In this document: positions 51,836 to 61,432 of the stretch, piece after piece
Numbering within the stretch: position 1 is the first letter of the stretch
Layout of the letters: each line of letters starts with the position of its first letter
NCBI GenBank assembly: GCA_049841275.1
Contig: JASGDN010000090.1
Location: 1-64,000 of the forward strand
Direction of reading: 5' to 3'
Source of the DNA: JASGDN01 sp049841275
GTDB taxonomy: Bacteria > Chloroflexota > Chloroflexia > Thermomicrobiales > UBA6265
DNA: 64,000 nt
Notes under the pieces: model-generated
Databases searched by the model: none
Told to the model about the DNA's origin: nothing
Seen by the model: only the letters and a program-made list of their open reading frames with translations
Position numbers and translations under genes: made by a program

Positions 51836-54196
51836 TCAACTCGCCTTCGCCTGCACGCGTGGCATGTCGCGCTCCACCCCGGTCACATCGCGCACGCTCT
51901 CCAGCCGGTGCATGATCCGGCTGAGCTGGCCGACGCCCTCGACCTCGATCGTCAGCAGCAGCGTCACCGTGCGGTCATCGTGCGTCTGCGTGAGTACCGA
52001 GAGGATGTTCACGCGCTCGTCGGAGAGCAGCGTGCTGACATCGCGCAACAGGCCGACGCGGTCCAGCGCGTAGAGACGGACGGGAACGGGATGCGTCTCC
52101 GCGATCTGGCCACCCCAGGAGACCGGCACCAGCCGCTCGGGATCGGGCATGTTAACGATGTTCACGCAGTCCGTGCGATGGTAGACCACTCCACGCCCAC
52201 GCGTCACATACCCGACAATGTCGTCGCCCGGCACCGGCTTGCAGCAGTTCGCCTGCACGGTGAGCATGCCTCCGGCGCCCATCACCTCGACCCGCGCCGG
52301 AGTTGTGGGCGCTTTCACCACGTTCGAGATCGGGAAGACATCCTTCGGGGTCTCGTCGAGCTTGCCGACGATCGCCTGCGCCGTAATGCCCCCATACCCG
52401 ATCGCGGCAAGGAAATCATCCAGCTTCGTGTAACGCGGGAAACGCTGGAGCACATCGTCCAGCTTCATGTCGAGCCCGAGCCGCTTCAGCTCCCGCTCCA
52501 GGACCTCACGGCCCTGCGCGATGTTCTCCTCACGTTCCTGGCGACGGAACCACTGGCGGATCTTCTCACGGGCGGAGGCGGTCTTCACGTAGCCGGAGCT
52601 GGCCTGCAGCCAGTCGCGCCGGGGACCGTTCACGGTGTTCGCCGTCCGGATCTTGACGACCTGGCCGTTCTGGAGCTTGTAATCCAGCGGCACCATCTGG
52701 CCGTTCACCGTCGCCCCGACACAATGATGGCCGACCTGCGTGTGGATGCGATACGCGAAGTCGACCGGGGTGGCACCATTTGGCAACTCGATAATGTCGC
52801 CGGCAGGGGTGAAACAATAGACCATGTCCTGGAAGACATCGGACTTGAGCGACTCGACGAACTCTTCGGCGTCTGCGACCTCGTCACGCCAATCCATGAG
52901 CTGGCGCAGCCAGGTGATCTTCGCCTCCAGCCGGGAATCGGACTTGCCGCCCTCCTTGTACCGCCAGTGCGCCGCAATCCCGTATTCGGCGACCCGGTGC
53001 ATCTCTCGTGTCCGGATCTGGATCTCGACCGCGTGGCCATCGGGACCGATCACGGCGGTGTGGAGGCTCTGGTACATGCTCTCCTTCGGCGTCGCGATGT
53101 AGTCGTCGATCTCGCCGGGGATCGGGTGCCAGCGGCCGTGCACGATCCCGAGCACGCTGTAGCATTCCTGCACCGTCTCTACGAGGATTCGGATGCCGAT
53201 GACGTCGTAGATCTCCTCGAACGACCGTCCCTTCCGGTTCATCTTGCGGTAGATCGAGTAGACGTGCTTCTTGCGCCCGCTCATCTCGGCATGGATACCG
53301 GCGACATCCAGCAGTTCCTGGAGATCGGCCTCCACCCGCCGGATGTAGACGCCCTCGTCGGCGCCCCGCTTCTCGAGCTCGCGTGTGATGTGCGCGTATT
53401 CCTGTGGCTTGAGATAGCGAAAGGCCAAGTCCTCGAGTTCGGACTTGACCTGCCAGATACCGAGCCGGTTGGCGAGCGGCGCGTAGATTTCCATTGTCTG
53501 CTGGGCGATCCGTACCTGCTTGTGAGGCGGCATGGCGCCCAACGTACGCATATTGTGCAGGCGGTCGGCGAGCTTGATCAGCACCACGCCGATATCGTCG
53601 ACCATCGCGAGGAACATCTTGCGCAGGCTCTCCGCCTGCTGCTCCTTGGCACGCGCCTCCACGGTGCGGCCATCCTCACCGTCCGGCGTCCAGGGGATCT
53701 GGCCCAGCTTGGTGACGCCATCGACGAGCTTGGCGACCCGACCGCCGAACTGCTCCTCGATCTCCTCACTGGTGACATCCGTATCCTCGACCACATCGTG
53801 CAGCAGGCCGCCCGCCAGCGTCTCCGCATCGAGGTTCATCATCGCAAGGATGGCAGTCGTCTCGATCGGATGGACGATGTAGGGCTCACCGGACTTGCGA
53901 CGGACGCCATCGTGGGCCTTGAAGGCCCACTCGACCCCTTGGGCCACGACCTCGAGATCGGGCAGCAAGGTGTCCTTCGCCAGGGCGTCGTCGAGGTCGT
54001 GCAACGCCGCGATCACCGCCGGATCGTACGTCGCGACGAGGTTGGCGCGCACGTCTTCGGACACGGTGCCATCCTCCGTGAGCGGGATGTCGCGCCGCTC
54101 GGCCAGTCGCCGTACGAGGACATCGAGGAGCGTGGTGCGTCGGGGTTGAGCAAGAGGGGTAGGAGAAGCTGTCTTCATGCTGGCGTCGCTCCGCAT
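51836..54196 (-). CDS. relA: Bifunctional (p)ppGpp synthetase/hydrolase (RelA/SpoT family)
   Basis: A 786-residue long RSH protein, the stringent-response enzyme. The hydrolase HD motif is intact (HD at 133-134, ED at 138-139 in HDVVEDT), so it should degrade as well as make (p)ppGpp. The synthetase region has DVIGIRILVETVQECYSVLG and YQSLHTAVIGPDG. TGS (VYCFTPAGDIIELPNGATPV), a zinc-finger/helical region with ANCCKPVPGDDIVGYVTRG and a C-terminal ACT domain follow. It starts at 54196 or, with GGAG before it, at 54178. Confidence 0.94.
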   Translation of the reverse strand: MRSDASMKTASPTPLAQPRRTTLLDVLVRRLAERRDIPLTEDGTVSEDVRANLVATYDPAVIAALHDLDDALAKDTLLPDLEVVAQGVEWAFKAHDGVRRKSGEPYIVHPIETTAILAMMNLDAETLAGGLLHDVVEDTDVTSEEIEEQFGGRVAKLVDGVTKLGQIPWTPDGEDGRTVEARAKEQQAESLRKMFLAMVDDIGVVLIKLADRLHNMRTLGAMPPHKQVRIAQQTMEIYAPLANRLGIWQVKSELEDLAFRYLKPQEYAHITRELEKRGADEGVYIRRVEADLQELLDVAGIHAEMSGRKKHVYSIYRKMNRKGRSFEEIYDVIGIRILVETVQECYSVLGIVHGRWHPIPGEIDDYIATPKESMYQSLHTAVIGPDGHAVEIQIRTREMHRVAEYGIAAHWRYKEGGKSDSRLEAKITWLRQLMDWRDEVADAEEFVESLKSDVFQDMVYCFTPAGDIIELPNGATPVDFAYRIHTQVGHHCVGATVNGQMVPLDYKLQNGQVVKIRTANTVNGPRRDWLQASSGYVKTASAREKIRQWFRRQEREENIAQGREVLERELKRLGLDMKLDDVLQRFPRYTKLDDFLAAIGYGGITAQAIVGKLDETPKDVFPISNVVKAPTTPARVEVMGAGGMLTVQANCCKPVPGDDIVGYVTRGRGVVYHRTDCVNIVNMPDPERLVPVSWGGQIAETHPVPVRLYALDRVGLLRDVSTLLSDERVNILSVLTQTHDDRTVTLLLTIEVEGVGQLSRIMHRLESVRDVTGVERDMPRVQAKAS

Positions 54197-54593
54197 GATC
54201 CGCTCGCAGGGCCGGGAATTGGCAGGTGATCCGGATTCAGGTTATGGGGACCCGAGTGGGGAAGACCTGTCCCGTACGGGGTCGGAGTCGATCTCGCCGC
54301 TAGCGCCGTTGCTGCCGCAAGTGTAGGCGCGTCACAAAAAGGCCGTCAACGGTTTGGAAATCCGAATTCGTGAATGTTGTCACATAGGACTCGTTCGCAC
54401 AACCATCGCCGGGGAATTCGTTTGATATTATGTCACTGCAGAGAACGGGTTACAAGTTCGCTACCGCACTTCTGCTCCGCCTGCTCCTTTGCTTCCTTCC
54501 CGCGGTTGATCACCGGAACGCACATGGGCGAGACCCCCGGATTTCTCCGGGGGTCTTGCCTCCACATCCCGGGAGCAGGCGGGATCGCGTTGC
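54197..54593. other. Intergenic region between two minus-strand genes
   Basis: It holds the terminator of the multicopper oxidase gene (54531-54556) and, closer to 54200-54400, the promoter region of the RelA/SpoT gene. An AT-rich stretch (TTTGATATTATG, near 54420) is the most promoter-like part. Confidence 0.4.
54531..54556 (-). terminator. Hairpin terminator after the multicopper oxidase gene
   Basis: AGACCCCCGGA pairs exactly with TCCGGGGGTCT across a 4-base loop, 38 bases after the stop codon of the minus-strand oxidase gene. Confidence 0.75.
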
Positions 54594-55724
54594 CTACTCC
54601 TCGACGATGAGCACAGTCACCATGCCGAACATCCCGTGATCGCCCTCGGCGTGACTCAGGATGTGGCAATGGAACGCCCAGGCTCCGACCTCCGTGGCAT
54701 CGACGATCGCCTCGAAGCGTTGACCGGGGGCGATGTTGAGCGTGTCGCACATGTACGGTTGCGGCAACAGCCATCCGTCCTGGGCGACGATGAGTTGAGG
54801 CATGCCGTGAAGGTGCATCGGGTGGATCATCTGGCCTTCGTTCATGTACCGGATGAGCACCTTCTGCCCCTTCTTGGCCTTCAGGGGAAGGGTCGCAGGG
54901 AAACTCTTGCCGTTGAGCGTGAAGCCGCCCAGGGCGCCGTCATTCAGGACGAGGGTGTATTCGACGTCGAATTCGGGACGCGTCTTCGGGTCCCTCGGCT
55001 CGACGATGAAGGAGCCGAGCAAGCCCATTGGCACCTGCTTCGCGGAGTTCGCGTGCGAGTGGTACATGTGGGTGCCAGCGTTGCCCTCGCGAATCGTGAA
55101 CTCGTAGGTATAGGTACCGCCCGGCGTCACGATCGGCTGGGTGATGAATGGCACGCCATCCTGGTCGTTCGGCACGATCAGGCCATGCCAGTGAATCGCG
55201 GTGCTTTCCGTCAGCATGTTCTTCAGGTTGATACGAACCTTGTCGCCTTCGGTCACGCGGATTTCCGGACCTGGCACCTGCTCGTTGTAGGCCCACGCCA
55301 GCACCGTCTTGCCCGGCTCGTACTCCCAGTTGATGATCTTCGCCGTGAGGTCGAAGACCTTCACATCGCCGTCCATCGTGTGCTGGAGCGGCTGGTTGCC
55401 ATGACCGGAGGTATAGGCCGGGAAGGCCTTGATCCCCGCCTCGTGCATGGCATCCATCTGTTGCCAGGTCATCGGCGCGTTGGGGTCCGTGACGACGATC
55501 GATGTCGATTCCGGTGTCGTCTCCATGTCCATCCCCTCGTGCCCGGTTTCCTGGGCGGCAGCGAGACGCGGACCGATTGCGGCGGAGACGGAGGAAGCGA
55601 GCGCGCCAACGCCGCCGATACCGGCCATCGCCATCAGGCGGCGGCGGGTGACATCGGAGCGGTTGTGCTGGCGTTCGGGGACAGCAGGAGCGACGGTGGT
55701 TTCAGGGGCGATGGCGGACGTCAT
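54594..55724 (-). CDS. Two-domain multicopper oxidase, twin-arginine exported
   Basis: A 376-residue periplasmic or surface copper enzyme. A twin-arginine signal (TRRRLMAMAGIGGVGALASS, residues 26-45) is followed by a Met/His-rich stretch (GHEGMDM). Copper ligands are all visible: HWHG at 178-181, HMYHSH at 219-224, HPMHLHG at 301-307 and HCHILSHAEGDHGMFGM from 352, giving a type 1 site (H301, C353, H358, a Met) and the trinuclear cluster. The short length with two cupredoxin domains is typical of copper-oxidase/nitrite-reductase-like proteins. Reducing substrates unknown; copper homeostasis is possible, in view of the operator-like palindrome upstream. Confidence 0.9.
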   Translation of the reverse strand: MTSAIAPETTVAPAVPERQHNRSDVTRRRLMAMAGIGGVGALASSVSAAIGPRLAAAQETGHEGMDMETTPESTSIVVTDPNAPMTWQQMDAMHEAGIKAFPAYTSGHGNQPLQHTMDGDVKVFDLTAKIINWEYEPGKTVLAWAYNEQVPGPEIRVTEGDKVRINLKNMLTESTAIHWHGLIVPNDQDGVPFITQPIVTPGGTYTYEFTIREGNAGTHMYHSHANSAKQVPMGLLGSFIVEPRDPKTRPEFDVEYTLVLNDGALGGFTLNGKSFPATLPLKAKKGQKVLIRYMNEGQMIHPMHLHGMPQLIVAQDGWLLPQPYMCDTLNIAPGQRFEAIVDATEVGAWAFHCHILSHAEGDHGMFGMVTVLIVEE

Positions 55725-56061
55725 TGGGTGCGATCCTCTCGTGACAGATGCCGGTGAATCCGCGTGGACTCATGCCTCTATCGTAGGAATCGCGCTCATC
55801 TGGCACCCCACACAGCGGGGTGGTTTCCGGATCGGCACGGGGATAGGCGCCATCCTACCCGACGGGGTAGGATGCCAATATGGGCGACGGTCATTCCAGG
55901 CCCTTCGGCTTCGCTCGGGACGAACTCCGCGAAGAACCCGTGCGCAACGCAGCGCGCCTTCGGCAAGACCGGACCCCGGTGGTAGCGTGGGCAGCATCCC
56001 GTGCGAGACATCCGCGCACCGGTCATGCATCGATGCAAACAACGCGACCGGCGCGAATGCG
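55725..56061. other. Intergenic region upstream of the multicopper oxidase
   Basis: It contains the palindrome at 55851-55874 and the promoter of the oxidase gene. From 55885 to 56050 no feature is recognised; open frames there lack coding character. Confidence 0.4.
55851..55874. promoter_or_regulatory. Palindrome resembling a CsoR-type copper operator
   Basis: CATCCTACCC, GACG, GGGTAGGATG: a 10-bp perfect inverted repeat about 130 bases upstream of the multicopper oxidase start. The core TACCC-N4-GGGTA resembles operators of CsoR-family copper regulators. A simple terminator hairpin is the alternative. Confidence 0.45.
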
Positions 56062-56766
56062 TCAGGAGTCGAGGTTCACCAGGCCAGAGCGGATCGCATA
56101 GGCGATCGCCTGCGAGCGATTGTTCAGGTGCAGCTTGTCCAGGATGTTCCGCAGGTGATACTTCACCGTGTTCGGACTGACGTAAAGACGGTTCGCCAGC
56201 TCCCGGTTGGACGTGACCCCACGCACCAGCAGTTCCAGCACCTCGCGCTCGCGCTCCGTCAGCGGCTGGATCGGAGCCGCTTCCGGCGGCGCGGATGCCT
56301 GCCGCGCGAACTCCCCGAGCACCTTCCGCGCGAGCAGCGGGCTGAACGCCGGCTCCCCCGCGACCACCTGCGCCAGCGATGCGAAGAGCGAACTCGCCTC
56401 CAGGTTCTTGGAGAGGTATCCCTGCGCGCCCGACTTCACTGCCTCGAAGAGATCGGCATCGTCCTCGGAGGCCGTCAGCACCACCACGCGCACATCCGGC
56501 AACTCCGCCGAGATCGCCCGCGTCGCCTCCAGGCCGCTCGTGCCCGGCATCATCAGATCCATCAGCACGATATCCGGCCGCAACGACCGCGCAAGAGCGA
56601 TCGCTTCCGCACCGTTTCGCGCCTCGCCCACGACGTCTATGGCAATCGGCAACTCATCCGCCGGTGTGACCGGATGCCCCGCCTCCAGCAAGCTGCGCAG
56701 GCCATCGCGAAAGAGCGCGTGGTCATCGGCAATCACAATGCGGATCGGTCGCGGCTGTCCAGTCAT
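56062..56766 (-). CDS. NarL/LuxR-type response regulator
   Basis: A 234-residue regulator. The receiver domain has paired acidic residues (IADDH), the phospho-acceptor Asp in DIVLMDLMMPG, and the Thr/Lys switch (VVLTASED, GYLSKNLEA). The output LuxR helix-turn-helix is LTEREREVLELLVRGVTSNR with a YVSPNTVKYHLRNILDKLHL recognition region. It lies 19 bases downstream of its histidine kinase on the same strand. Confidence 0.92.
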   Translation of the reverse strand: MTGQPRPIRIVIADDHALFRDGLRSLLEAGHPVTPADELPIAIDVVGEARNGAEAIALARSLRPDIVLMDLMMPGTSGLEATRAISAELPDVRVVVLTASEDDADLFEAVKSGAQGYLSKNLEASSLFASLAQVVAGEPAFSPLLARKVLGEFARQASAPPEAAPIQPLTEREREVLELLVRGVTSNRELANRLYVSPNTVKYHLRNILDKLHLNNRSQAIAYAIRSGLVNLDS

Positions 56767-56785
56767 GGTAGAAGATCACTCCGCG

Positions 56786-58213
56786 CTACCCGTCGGGAAG
56801 CTCCACCCCGACGATCGTCCCCTTGCCCGGCTCGGACGCAATCGTGAACGTCCCCCGGATCGACTCCGCACGTTCCCGCATCGAAGCCAGCCCGAAACGC
56901 GGGACGCCCGCCGCCGTCCCGTCGAGACCGCGCATGCCGCGTCCATTATCCCGGATCGTCGCCACGATTGCCCCCTGCGCCCCCTCGAACGCGATCCGCA
57001 CTGTCACGCCAGTCGCGCCGGCATGCTTGCGGACATTCGTCAGCGCCTCCTGCACGATCCGCAGCAGCTGCACCTCCGTCAGCGACGACATCCGGTCCCC
57101 GACCTGCGGGTCGATATCCAGCGTTGCTACGATCCCGCTCTGATCCTGCCAGGCCTGCACGTAATCGCGGATGACCGTCTCCAGGTCCTTGCCCTCACCG
57201 AGCGATGTCCGCAGTCCAAGGATCGACTCGCGAATATCGGCATACGCCTCCCGCGCCGCGTCCTCCATCTGTCGCAGCGAGGCATCCGCTCTCTCCAGCT
57301 GCCCGTCCCCAACCTGCGCGCGCGTGGCCTGCGCCTTCGTGATGACGTAGCCGAGGACCTGCGCTGCGCCGTCATGCATCTCCCGCGCGATGCGCTCGCG
57401 TTCGGCGGTCGTGGCGAGCGCCTGAACCTGCGCGTGCAGCCGGGCGTTCTCCAGCGCGATGGCGGCAAGGCCGGCGAACCGGTGGAGCGTCTCCTCGTTC
57501 TCGGGCGAGAACCGGAGCGCCGGATCGCCCTGCGCGATATAGAGATTCCCCAGCACGCGCTGTCCGCCCACGATCGGCACGGCCAGCAGGGCGTACATGG
57601 GAGGATGGTGCGGGGGAAACCCTATCGCCGCCGGGTGCTCCTCGACGCGATCGAGCCGCAGGCTTTGTCCCTGGCGCAACACGATACCGAGAACGCCATG
57701 CCCGGCCGGTTCCGGCCCGATCGCCGCGCGTTCCTCCGCCGCGATCCCGGCGGTGAGGAACGCCGCGACACTGCCCTCATCGTTCAGGTACGACAGGGCC
57801 CCGTACTGCGCCTCGCAGAGGCGTCGCGCCTCCTCGACCACCCCTTGCAACACGTCCTGGACGTCGAGGTTGCGCTGGATGGCGAGGCTGGACTCGTGAA
57901 GGGCGACCATCTCCCGGTGCTGCCTTTCGAGACGATCGGCGTAGCCCTGCACGAGCCGGAAGACGAAGGTGCAGAAGACCACGCTGCCGACCACGACGAT
58001 GGCGAGATAGAGGACGAAGCCGCCAGTGCCCTCGAACCAGCCGGGCACGACCCAGCGACGGACGATCTCCAGCCCCGCCAGCAAGGCGACCGGAGCCAGG
58101 AACCCGAGCACGCGGATCTGCCCGAGGGAGACGGTCGGACCGAGGAGTGAGGAATGAGCCCTCGATTCCCGTTCGCCGGGGTTTGCGTGGTTGGCTGTGA
58201 TGGGATCGGGCAT
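56786..58213 (-). CDS. GAF-domain sensor histidine kinase (NarX/DesK type)
   Basis: A 475-residue membrane kinase. Two helices near the N-terminus (about 33-48 and 63-90) anchor it; a GAF sensor domain follows (about 120-255). The HisKA_3 dimerisation box is REMHDGAAQVLGYVITKAQA with the phospho-acceptor His. The ATPase has NVRKHAGATGVTVRI, DNGRGMRG and GLASMRERAESIRGTF. The signal is unknown. It probably phosphorylates the response regulator just downstream. Confidence 0.9.
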   Translation of the reverse strand: MPDPITANHANPGERESRAHSSLLGPTVSLGQIRVLGFLAPVALLAGLEIVRRWVVPGWFEGTGGFVLYLAIVVVGSVVFCTFVFRLVQGYADRLERQHREMVALHESSLAIQRNLDVQDVLQGVVEEARRLCEAQYGALSYLNDEGSVAAFLTAGIAAEERAAIGPEPAGHGVLGIVLRQGQSLRLDRVEEHPAAIGFPPHHPPMYALLAVPIVGGQRVLGNLYIAQGDPALRFSPENEETLHRFAGLAAIALENARLHAQVQALATTAERERIAREMHDGAAQVLGYVITKAQATRAQVGDGQLERADASLRQMEDAAREAYADIRESILGLRTSLGEGKDLETVIRDYVQAWQDQSGIVATLDIDPQVGDRMSSLTEVQLLRIVQEALTNVRKHAGATGVTVRIAFEGAQGAIVATIRDNGRGMRGLDGTAAGVPRFGLASMRERAESIRGTFTIASEPGKGTIVGVELPDG

Positions 58214-58304
58214 GCTGGATCACCGGGCAGTTTCTGGCGGACAGCGATGCCCGGAATTGTACTGGCCCGGGAACCCGGAAACGCCCAGTTCGCTTTGGGC
58301 GCCC

Positions 58305-60176
58305 CTAGTATTCCGGTTCCGGACCCACCAGCCACAGTTCGGGCTGTGCGAAATAGGTCGTCGCAAAGACCTGCTCGTCGATGGCGACGCCATCCTGAAC
58401 GAGGACCCGTGTCGTGGACACGTCGTAACCCGGATGTGCAGGCTCGATCATCTTCTCTTCGCCAGGATTCAGTGAGTCGTCGACCTGCACTTCCGGCTCC
58501 GGAGGCGGAACGGGCTCGCTCACGTAGGGCGGCAGCACCTCTGCCTCGTGATCCAGGGCGCCGCCGAAGAGCTCTGCGGTCGCGATGTCCCCCTCGACCG
58601 TAAGCTGGATGTAGATCCAGTTCGAGGTTGGGTTCCCGATCTTCAGGTCGTATGGCCACTCGTCCTCGGTATCCGGCTGATAGATCGCACAATCGAGCCC
58701 GACCGGCGAACCATCCTGCTCGTAGTAGTCGATACGATAGGCATGCGAATACCACTCGTGGATCGGCAAGCCGGCGAAAAGCGCCGCCCGGAACACCGTG
58801 GTCGAGATCTGGCAGGCCCCGCCCCCAATCCCGCTCTCGAACCAGTTCGCCCCGAATCCCCTGCCCTCGGCAAATCCGGTCTCCACCGAGATCGGTCCCA
58901 ATGTGTCGAGGAACGACCATGTCTCACCCGGCGCCACCAGCGAATCCGTGATGTGGCCGGCAGCTGCGAAGACATTCGTCCGGCGTTCGTCCGGCGATCC
59001 CGCAAACGACGATGTTCCCACCGCCATGCGCGTGACCAACCCCAGCTCCGCGATCGTGTCGGCGCACACCGCCGCCGGCGTTTCGTCGAAAGCGGCCCCG
59101 ACCGACCGTCGCTCGCGGCTGGTAGCCGCCTCGGCAATAGCCTTGGCGGTCGCTGCCGGATCGAACGTCCGCCCCGGCAGGGCCTCCGCAATGATCGTCA
59201 CCTTCCCGCCAGCGAAACCGAGGCGGGCATTCTGCGGTTCCCGCACGACGCCCTTCGCCAGCGACTCCGGCAACGCATCGCGCAGCTTCTCCGGATCGAG
59301 CCGCGGCTGCTCATGCACCGGATCGGAGGGAAGCACAAGCGCCGTCAGGAGGGCATCCGGCAAGATGTCCCAGGCTTGCCCGTCGACATCGATCGTCACC
59401 GGCGTGGCAGTCAGCGTCTGCGCGTGGATGAATGCGGGTTCCAGATCGGCGGCGCTCGTCGCCGGTTCCAGGAATCCCACCGGCACCTCGATCATGCCGA
59501 TCGGTTGGCGGGCGATTGCCTCCAGCACGGCTTCACGCGCCGTTGCCGGGTCCACATGAATCCCGGCCGCCCCCTCATCGAGCACCAGCTCGCCGGCATC
59601 GAGCCGTAAGGACGCGGGCCGGGATGGCGTGCCGGCCTCATGCGCGATGGCGGCGAGCTTCTGCTCCAGGACAGCGTCGTTCAGCCAGAACACGATGGAA
59701 ACGTTCTCGCCGTCGCCCAGGCCAAAGCTATGCACATACTGGCCGGCCACGCCATCGTCGCGGCCGCGAGCCAGTGCATGTTCGACGGTCGCATCGAGAT
59801 CGACCGAGAATCCGAGCTCATCCAGAGTCGATGTCCATATGCGGTCGGCGATGCGGAGGGAGATCGGCTGACTCGTCACCGCGCCGAGATGGCCGCGCAA
59901 GGCATCGCGGGCCTCGGCGGCAGTCATGCCCGAGACATCGACCGGACCTACGATCGTACCCTCGAAGATCCGGCCACGATACCGTAGCGGCAATGCGGCA
60001 GCGGTCACCGCCATCGTCCCCGCAGCAGCGCCCACGAGGATCTGCCGTCGTGTCGCCAGGCGCGCGTGCCAGGGTTCCTGCACGGCACGGACGGGGCCAC
60101 GCACGGATTCCGGCAACTGCCGGAGCGCAATGTCATTCTGCAATCGGGGGACACGCATCGGATTCATACGGATCAA
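58305..60176 (-). CDS. VanW-family protein with peptidoglycan-binding-type repeats
   Basis: A 623-residue protein. A twin-arginine-like or lipid-free signal (TRRQILVGAAAGTMAVTAAA, residues 42-62) implies export. Two repeats of the YoaR/PG-binding_4 type follow (VDVSGMTAAEARDALRGHL near 80-98, and near 190). The VanW domain (about 375-500) has FLDTLGPISVETGFAEGRGF and GGGACQISTTVFRAALFAGL. The C-terminus has a G5-like tail. VanW occurs in glycopeptide-resistance clusters but most copies are chromosomal with unknown roles; no resistance is inferred. It is adjacent to the two-component genes on the same strand. Confidence 0.85.
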   Translation of the reverse strand: MIRMNPMRVPRLQNDIALRQLPESVRGPVRAVQEPWHARLATRRQILVGAAAGTMAVTAAALPLRYRGRIFEGTIVGPVDVSGMTAAEARDALRGHLGAVTSQPISLRIADRIWTSTLDELGFSVDLDATVEHALARGRDDGVAGQYVHSFGLGDGENVSIVFWLNDAVLEQKLAAIAHEAGTPSRPASLRLDAGELVLDEGAAGIHVDPATAREAVLEAIARQPIGMIEVPVGFLEPATSAADLEPAFIHAQTLTATPVTIDVDGQAWDILPDALLTALVLPSDPVHEQPRLDPEKLRDALPESLAKGVVREPQNARLGFAGGKVTIIAEALPGRTFDPAATAKAIAEAATSRERRSVGAAFDETPAAVCADTIAELGLVTRMAVGTSSFAGSPDERRTNVFAAAGHITDSLVAPGETWSFLDTLGPISVETGFAEGRGFGANWFESGIGGGACQISTTVFRAALFAGLPIHEWYSHAYRIDYYEQDGSPVGLDCAIYQPDTEDEWPYDLKIGNPTSNWIYIQLTVEGDIATAELFGGALDHEAEVLPPYVSEPVPPPEPEVQVDDSLNPGEEKMIEPAHPGYDVSTTRVLVQDGVAIDEQVFATTYFAQPELWLVGPEPEY

Positions 60177-60559
60177 CGGGCGGGCTGAGACACGACCACC
60201 AGTGCCCCAACGTCAATCACTCTCCGTTCCCCATCAAGTGTAGCGGCCCATCATCGGCTTGTCTGCCCGGTTTTTGGGTCATTTTCAACAATCCATTCAA
60301 ACAATCATTCCTTATAGTCACACATCCCGAGAGTCGGAGCGCTTCACACATTCCCGAAACACGTCGATCCCGGCCGCTCGAAACGGGCAGTGCCCCGGTC
60401 GTGTGGAGGCGACCAAGGCATTGCATCTTCCGTAGCAGGCGCTCGAACAGCATCGACGTAGTGATGTGCATAGCAATGGACAGGTCTCTGGCGAAAACCG
60501 ATCGACAGTGCCCCTGGGCCGCACAATGCCAAATGCTCGGGTTTCCGCCGACAATCACT
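60177..60559. other. Intergenic region, AT-richer, no gene seen
   Basis: It holds the promoter of the VanW gene. Stretches such as CATTCAAACAATCATTCCTTATAG (60289-60312) are AT-rich and could be promoter elements; nothing else is recognised. Confidence 0.35.
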
Positions 60560-60919
60560 CTATGTCGTTGGCCGAGTCTCCACCACCTGCTGGAAGTTAT
60601 ACCCACACTTCTTGCAGACAGTCTTCCCCCTCTTGACGTCGCTACCACAAACAGGGCATTGTCGATGCTTCGGCTTCGTCATAAACCAAATGATCGAGAG
60701 AATGATGAATCCAATGAACCAAATCAGGAAGATCAGAGCTACGCCGATGCCAGTGCCGATGTCGGTTCCAGATTCGCACGCCGAGCGAGAAGACGTTCCG
60801 ACAGCATACTGAGCGCAGTTATCCGAGTTCGCCGAAGCCCCTGCAACCATCCAGACCACCATCAGTCCGGTAAAAATCCAGATCAACCACGTCATCTTGC
60901 GCCAACGCAGCGGATTCAC
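60560..60919 (-). CDS. Small membrane protein with C-terminal zinc ribbon
   Basis: A 119-residue protein with two helices (MTWLIWIFTGLMVVWMVAGA and VALIFLIWFIGFIILSIIWF), a Cys-containing outside loop between them and a C-terminal CPVCGSDVKRGKTVCKKCG zinc ribbon in the cytoplasm. The start is unsure: GTG 60919 has GGTGGGGGT at 6 bases; GTG 60925 or ATG 60895 are alternatives. Function unknown. It is the third protein in the window that combines a zinc ribbon with membrane helices. Confidence 0.6.
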   Translation of the reverse strand: MNPLRWRKMTWLIWIFTGLMVVWMVAGASANSDNCAQYAVGTSSRSACESGTDIGTGIGVALIFLIWFIGFIILSIIWFMTKPKHRQCPVCGSDVKRGKTVCKKCGYNFQQVVETRPTT

Positions 60920-61432
60920 AAGCACACCCCCACCACAATGCTATGGGACACTCTGGTGTGCGCCCTGCACCCCTTCAGCCCCTACAAACCATCTCCGCTC
61001 ATCTTTCCGGCGGCGAATCTGGACGATACCCCCGAAATACGACCGGGACTGACAATTGGAACCCCACAAGCTATAGCGTCGCGATGGGCGATAGTCTATC
61101 GCGTAGTCTGGGCAATCGCATGTTGGACGAAAGTCCACCTTCCATCCGAATGTGTGACGATTCGACGGAGGCTCGGGGTCCCCAATACAAATACAAAAAG
61201 GAGCATGCGGAGGCGGGTCGTTCGAAGTGTCACGACGCACGCGATGCCCCCATCACGCCCGGGTTGGCATGCTGCGTCCCTTGCCGAGGTCCCGGCCACA
61301 AATACCTGCAATCGCCCTGCGTACTCCATATGCAGATACCCGGCCCGTTGCGACATTCTGTACAATATCCGGACAACCTATCGCTGCGCGTGTGATGCTA
61401 TCCCGGCAGTCGCCCAAGGAGAACGCTCGCCC
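60920..61432. other. Intergenic region before metH
   Basis: About 500 bases separating the divergent zinc-ribbon gene and metH. A riboswitch (cobalamin or SAM) would be expected here, but neither conserved core is found by eye. Open frames in the region lack family resemblance. An AAGGAGA site ends it. Confidence 0.4.

Noticed and set aside
51908..54229. Plus-strand frame of 773 codons opposite the RelA/SpoT gene
   Set aside because: Its composition is a mirror of the synthetase gene and no motif is present; the minus-strand protein matches RelA/SpoT throughout.
60920..61432. Expected cobalamin or SAM riboswitch before metH
   Set aside because: No recognisable conserved core or multi-stem arrangement was found by eye.
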